From contig MKVQ01000014.1 in the NCBI GenBank assembly GCA_001899635.1, forward strand, positions 45,904 through 109,903: DNA of 64,000 nt, in the 5' to 3' direction. The notes below the pieces were generated by a model. It was not told the DNA's origin, searched no databases, and saw only the letters and a program-made list of their open reading frames with translations. Of this stretch, positions 60,570 to 64,000 are shown piece after piece. A program made the position numbers and the translations under genes. This DNA comes from Myxococcales bacterium 68-20. Lineage in GTDB: Bacteria; Myxococcota_A; Polyangia; Polyangiales; Polyangiaceae. Position 1 is the first letter of the stretch. Every line of letters starts with the position of its first letter.

Positions 60570-61163
60570 ATGACGGGAACATTCACCCGGCTTCGTCCGC
60601 TCGCCGGCTGGCTTCCTCTCGTCGGAGTCGTCGGCGGTGCTGCGGCTACGTGGGGGATCTACCTTGGCGGCGGGATCCGCAGCATCTTCGCGTGGCTGGC
60701 GCTCCAGACGCTCGTCCCGCTCGCCGCGCTCCTCCTCGTGATCGCGACGATCGCACGCGCGATCTGGACGCGACGCGGTGTGCCTCGGCTCGGCCTCACG
60801 CTCATCGTCGGTCTCGTCGGTCTCTGGCCGGCGGCCTGGCTCTTCGGCTACGGAGTGATGACCTATCCTTACCGCCTCGCGACGACGAGCCCGTCCGCGA
60901 CTGTGCGCCTCCCGACCGACGCACCGATGCGCGTCCTCTGGTACCTCGCGCCGTTCGTTCCGAGCATCGTCGCGATCTATGCCGGCGCGGCCCAGGTGGC
61001 TCTCTCGCGTCCAGAGCAGGGCGGCTCCCTCGCCATCGTCGGGCTGCTCTTCGGCGCGACCGCCGGCGTGCTCGTCCTCGTCGGATGGCTCAACGTGCGC
61101 GCCGCACGATCGCTCCGGAGACGGATGGTGGCGCTCCCGCCGGAGGACATGAGGCGAGACTGA
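60570..61163 (+). CDS. Five-span membrane protein, unrecognised
   Basis: A 197-residue protein with about five hydrophobic spans: LAGWLPLVGVVGGAAATWGI, LALQTLVPLAALLLVIATIA, LGLTLIVGLVGLWPAAWLFG, LWYLAPFVPSIVAIYAGAAQ and LAIVGLLFGATAGVLVLVGW. A polar loop sits before the fourth span (TTSPSATVRLPTD). No motif names a family. It lies 87 bases after the MpaB-like gene on the same strand. Confidence 0.65.
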   Translation: MTGTFTRLRPLAGWLPLVGVVGGAAATWGIYLGGGIRSIFAWLALQTLVPLAALLLVIATIARAIWTRRGVPRLGLTLIVGLVGLWPAAWLFGYGVMTYPYRLATTSPSATVRLPTDAPMRVLWYLAPFVPSIVAIYAGAAQVALSRPEQGGSLAIVGLLFGATAGVLVLVGWLNVRAARSLRRRMVALPPEDMRRD

Positions 61164-61166
61164 CGA

Positions 61167-61201
61167 CGCCCCGCCGGCGCTCTGGGCGCTGGTACGGGGC
61201 G
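61167..61201. terminator. Two-tier GC hairpin between convergent genes
   Basis: CGCCCCG at 61167-61173 pairs with CGGGGCG at 61195-61201; an inner GCGC at 61177-61180 pairs with GCGC at 61186-61189. It starts three bases after the membrane protein stop and about 30 before the minus-strand stop. No T-run. Confidence 0.45.
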
Positions 61202-61230
61202 CTCGATGATTGTACTCGGGGCGGCCCGGG

Positions 61231-62589
61231 TCAGCGGATGGAGAGTCCGTCGAGCGCGGGCCATTCGTCGGCGAGCGACGGATCGCGTGTCAGCACGAAC
61301 CAACCCATGCGGAAGGCCTTCACGGCGCCTTCGCTTCGGAGGAGAGCCGCGGCGCTCCTCGTACGCGCACGCTCGGTCTTCGCCGTCACGAGATGCGCGA
61401 GGCCGATGCTGCACACGGCGACCACAGCGTCGGCGGCTTCCGAAGGACGGAACGCACGACCGCGGAACGCCGCGCCCGCTACCAGCACGTTGACCAGGTA
61501 CGCGAGCTCTTCGAGCACCGTGCCATAGGCCGTCGGATCGTCGGCGCCGACGTCCTCGAGCGCGCGTCGGAAGAGCGGCGCCTCGGCGAGCGGAGGCGCC
61601 TTCCTTCCTCGTCCCGCGCCGCTCCTGAGCTGGGGCCGCGGACGAATCACCTCTGCCTCCTTGGCTTCTTCGAACGCCTTCGCGGCTTCGAGCGCAAGGA
61701 CGAGACTCTCGAGGCTGTCCTTCGCCTCGCTCGCCTTGCGCGCGTCGCTCTTCGGCGCCGTTCGCGCGAGCTCGCGGAAGTACGCGCGGGTCACCGGATC
61801 CCTCTCGCCCGGCGCGCTCTCTCGCACGTCGACCGTGCGTGCGAGCGCGAGGAAGCTCCGCGCCGAAGCGGGGGCGATGAATCCTTCCGCCGCGCGGCGG
61901 TCCTCCCGATCGCCGGCCACGTCGGCCTCGAGCATGTCCTCCGACGAGAGGACGTCGTAGAGACCACCGTTGTCCTCGATGTACTGCGACGCCATCGAAG
62001 CGCATCGTTCGAGGATGCGCTCCAGCAGCGCGCGATGGCTCTTGTCGAGGGCGAGCAGCACCGTCACGAGCGCGTCCCACCCTTCATGGCGCCGGGCGAT
62101 GATCCGGTAGCGATCGATCTCCTGGTAGAGGCAGCTCTCGAGCGCCTTCTCCGTCAGGTCGCGATCGTCGTCGTACTCCCCTCGATCCGCCATCTCGACG
62201 GCGAGCTCGTCGAGGTCCACGACGAGGGCGTGACGGTGCACCGCCATGATCACGAAGTCTTCGGGAAGCTCCGCCAGCCTGTCGGCCGTGAACTCGTCGC
62301 CGGCTTCGAGGAGGATCTCGAGCCAGAGCGCGAAGCGTTCGTCGTCGAACTTCTCGTCGTCGCCCGGGCGCACACTGCGCCAGAGATCTTCGTCGAACAC
62401 CCGCGCGAGCTGCTCGGTGGTCGCGAGCGCCACGATCTCGCCCGAGTCCTCGAGGCCGACGTGGTCGATCAGCTTCGCGAGCGCGCGCGGCGGAAGATCC
62501 CGTACGGCGCGAACGAGGTCGGGACGATCGAGGACACGCGCGAGAACGCGTCCCGCCCCGGGTGCCGAGTAGCGAGTCATCGACGTCAT
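61231..62589 (-). CDS. DUF6178-like protein
   Basis: A 452-residue helical, acidic cytoplasmic-type protein. LPPRALAKLIDHVGLEDSGE and IVALATTEQLARVFDEDLWR, then FALWLEILLEAGD and EDFVIMAVHRHALVVDLDEL, fit the DUF6178 pattern found in Deltaproteobacteria and myxobacteria. The C-terminal half has AYGTVLEELAYLVNVLVAGA and SIGLAHLVTAKT. Function of the family is unknown. It overlaps the TetR gene upstream by ATGA, so the regulator probably controls it. Confidence 0.68.
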   Translation of the reverse strand: MTSMTRYSAPGAGRVLARVLDRPDLVRAVRDLPPRALAKLIDHVGLEDSGEIVALATTEQLARVFDEDLWRSVRPGDDEKFDDERFALWLEILLEAGDEFTADRLAELPEDFVIMAVHRHALVVDLDELAVEMADRGEYDDDRDLTEKALESCLYQEIDRYRIIARRHEGWDALVTVLLALDKSHRALLERILERCASMASQYIEDNGGLYDVLSSEDMLEADVAGDREDRRAAEGFIAPASARSFLALARTVDVRESAPGERDPVTRAYFRELARTAPKSDARKASEAKDSLESLVLALEAAKAFEEAKEAEVIRPRPQLRSGAGRGRKAPPLAEAPLFRRALEDVGADDPTAYGTVLEELAYLVNVLVAGAAFRGRAFRPSEAADAVVAVCSIGLAHLVTAKTERARTRSAAALLRSEGAVKAFRMGWFVLTRDPSLADEWPALDGLSIR

Positions 62590-63242
62590 GAACGTGTCTC
62601 CTTTCGTCCGCGTGTCGACGGACGCGCGCCTTCGAAGAGCGCCTTCAGTCCTGCGAGGTGGTAGTCCGTCACGTGCGCGACCGCCGCGCGGACGTCCGCT
62701 TCGTCCGCGAGCTCGGCAAGCGCCGCGGCCATCGTGGCGACGAAGCTCCCGTAGATGCGCGTGAGCGCGAAGCGTAGCGTGCCGGTCACGACCGGAGCAG
62801 CGCCGACGGACCGCGCATGGGCGACTGCGAGCTTTACCAGTCGCTCCACGGTCTCTTCCGCGAACGACGCATGCTTCGTCCCCGCGGCTTTCGAGAGCAG
62901 CACGACGACGCGCAGACGATGATCGATGCAGAAGCGAAGCAGCTCCTCGGCGGCCGCGTGGTAGGGCGCGCCGTCCGGGAGCGTGCCGATGTCCGCGATA
63001 CCGGAGAGTGCCTCCACGCGACGCCGCAAGAGGCGCGAGAGCGTATCGACGAACGTGTCCGGGAGGACGGCGTGGAAGAGCTCCTCCTTGTTCGGGAAGT
63101 ACAGGTACACGTTGCCCGTCGCGACGCGAGCCGCTTTCGCGATCTCCGCCATCGTGGCGGGCGCATAGCCCTTGCGCGCGAACACCTCGAGCGCCGCGCC
63201 GCTGATCCGCTCGCGGACCTCTTCCTTCAGAACCTGCGCCAC
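62586..63242 (-). CDS. TetR/AcrR-family transcriptional regulator
   Basis: A 218-residue regulator. The HTH region is ISGAALEVFARKGYAPATMA with EIAKAARVATGNVYLYFPNK and EELFHAVL. The C-terminal domain is helical and would bind a small ligand. GTG 63242 starts the common MAQVLKEEVRERI N-terminus and has GGAG upstream; a longer frame starts at GTG 63284. With the shorter start the palindrome at 63269-63283 lies in the promoter rather than the coding region. It overlaps the DUF6178-like gene by four bases and probably represses its own operon. Confidence 0.88.
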   Translation of the reverse strand: MAQVLKEEVRERISGAALEVFARKGYAPATMAEIAKAARVATGNVYLYFPNKEELFHAVLPDTFVDTLSRLLRRRVEALSGIADIGTLPDGAPYHAAAEELLRFCIDHRLRVVVLLSKAAGTKHASFAEETVERLVKLAVAHARSVGAAPVVTGTLRFALTRIYGSFVATMAAALAELADEADVRAAVAHVTDYHLAGLKALFEGARPSTRGRKETRS

Positions 63243-63268
63243 GCGCTTTCTCGCTCCGGGTTCAATAA

Positions 63269-63283
63269 TGAATGACGCATTCA
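63269..63283. promoter_or_regulatory. Candidate TetR operator
   Basis: TGAATG, ACG, CATTCA: a perfect 6-bp inverted repeat with three-base spacer, in an AT-richer patch 27 bases upstream of the chosen TetR start. The size and position fit an autoregulatory TetR operator. Confidence 0.45.
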
Positions 63284-63356
63284 CTTATGGATCGCGTCAG
63301 CGGTTTCGTCAAGAGCGCCTCCATGCGCTCCCTCTCGAGGCTGGAGCGTCGGGGGC

Positions 63357-63581
63357 GTGCAGGTCGATCCGCCGCGCTGGACGGTTTCGCTCGACGGCCC
63401 GCGCCGAGCGTCGCTGCGGGCCGCGAGCTCGCTGATCGCCGAAGCGGTGCGAGGGGCGGGTGATCACCGGGTTGACGCCCGAGCGCTCGGCGCGCCATGC
63501 TCGCGCCCCTTACCCATGCCCCGCTCGGAGACGAACGCCGAAGTTGCTTGCCGCGCGGCTCGCTCGGGGAGCAGTTCGTGA
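63357..63581 (+). CDS. Possible small protein coupled to a response regulator
   Basis: GTG 63357 opens 74 codons to TGA 63579-63581, overlapping the next GTG by four bases (GTGA). The first 45 codons have GC-rich third positions (start MQVDPPRWTVSLDGPRRASL), which hints at real coding, but there is no ribosome-binding sequence and no family. It could be the 5' leader of the regulator message instead. Confidence 0.25.
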   Translation: MQVDPPRWTVSLDGPRRASLRAASSLIAEAVRGAGDHRVDARALGAPCSRPLPMPRSETNAEVACRAARSGSSS

Positions 63582-64000
63582 GCGAGCAGGCGACGATCCA
63601 AGGTGGCAATGAGCGCCGTGGCGCGTCCGAGCTGCGGCTGCTGGTGGTGGAGGACGACCCGTCGATTGGCTCCTCGCTCGTGGTCGGGCTGAGGCGGGCC
63701 GGATTCCAGATCGAGCTGGCGACCACCGGTGAGCTCGCGCTGCACGCCGCACTGCGGGAGCGCTTCGATCTCGTCGTGCTCGACTTGAACCTTCCGGACC
63801 TCACCGGCTTCGATGTGCTCGACGCGTGGCGTTCGCGCCTGACATGTCCCGTCCTCGTGCTCACCGCACGCGTGGAGCTCCAGGACCGCCTGCGCGCGTT
63901 CGACCTCGGCGCCATCGACTTTCTGCCGAAGCCCTTCTGGATGGAGGAGCTCATCGCCCGCATCCGCCTGAGGCTCCGCGTCGTCGACGAGAGCCAGCGG
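63578..64000 (+). CDS. OmpR-type response regulator, N-terminal part (3' cut by window edge)
   Basis: 141 residues of a receiver domain: LRLLVVEDDPSIGSSLVVGL (acidic pair E-D-D), FDLVVLDLNLPDLTGFDVLD (phosphorylated Asp in VLDLNLPD), VLVLTARVELQDRL (Thr) and GAIDFLPKPFWMEELIARIR (Lys of the KPF motif). All phosphorylation residues are intact. The continuing RLRLRVVDES suggests an attached DNA-binding domain beyond the edge. Start GTG 63578. Confidence 0.9.
   Translation, partial: MSEQATIQGGNERRGASELRLLVVEDDPSIGSSLVVGLRRAGFQIELATTGELALHAALRERFDLVVLDLNLPDLTGFDVLDAWRSRLTCPVLVLTARVELQDRLRAFDLGAIDFLPKPFWMEELIARIRLRLRVVDESQR

Noticed and set aside
1-64000. CRISPR arrays, tRNA or rRNA genes, insertion sequences, prophage
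   Set aside because: No regularly spaced repeats, no TTCGA-type tRNA arms in folding context, and no transposase, integrase or phage structural motifs were seen.

Overview
This 64 kb window is high-GC DNA (roughly 68-70% by eye) with few mobile features. The gene content suggests a myxobacterium of the order Polyangiales or a close relative. Pointers are a HRDVSPHN-type Ser/Thr kinase, many lipoproteins with Asp/Gly/Ala/Ser-rich linkers, an IgGFc-binding-type protein, a large Cys-repeat lipoprotein, a DUF6178-like protein, a roadblock/LC7-like protein and a PP2C phosphatase. No rRNA, tRNA, CRISPR array, insertion sequence or prophage was found. The gene at each window edge is cut off.

Layout. 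1-9.1 kb: end of an unknown gene, a SWIM/SNF2 helicase-like ATPase, a tiny membrane protein, a roadblock-like protein, an MCE/MlaD-type lipid-transport protein, and a PEGA-like membrane protein behind a Ser/Thr kinase. 9.5-13.1 kb: three consecutive secreted lipoprotein genes (two FCxDFD paralogues and a GH43-type propeller) and a small tail-anchored protein. 13.1-20.3 kb: a SEC-C protein with a RelE-like C-terminus, a MATE exporter, and a two-gene redox unit (DUF362 plus a fused NapH/NapG-like polyferredoxin with His-rich and Cys-rich N-terminal elements). 20.4-21.6 kb: a stand-alone Fis-type HTH protein and an unknown protein. 21.6-29.3 kb: a tight six-gene minus-strand operon for the cell envelope (PstS-like binding protein, lipoprotein, OprO/P-like porin, DUF2135-like lipoprotein, TonB-domain/TonB-receptor fusion, lipoprotein), preceded by a cluster of GTGAC half-sites and divergent from the catalase gene katE. 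32-35.4 kb: hemE-hemH-hemG, translationally overlapping. 35.4-41 kb: a methylmalonyl-CoA-mutase-type large subunit with a membrane protein, a decayed M15 peptidase, DedA, a PP2C phosphatase and frr. 41-49 kb: an anchored unknown protein, a lower-GC IgGFc-binding-like lipoprotein, an orphan ZnuB-type permease, an eight-repeat Cys-rich lipoprotein and an SDR-like protein lacking the usual catalytic residues. 49-64 kb: a degenerate receiver-like protein, a DUF4911-like protein with a geranylgeranyl-reductase-type flavoprotein, an AlkC/D-type protein, an RNA m5U methyltransferase fused to a pseudouridine synthase, glycogen synthase, a thioesterase, an MpaB/DUF2236 protein, a DUF6178-like/TetR pair, and the start of an OmpR-type response regulator.

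The strongest candidates for undescribed biology are the six-gene envelope operon with its half-site cluster, the DUF362/NapHG-like redox pair, the SEC-C/RelE-like fusion, and the bifunctional RNA-modification fusion. All assignments come from reading the sequence; no database search was run.
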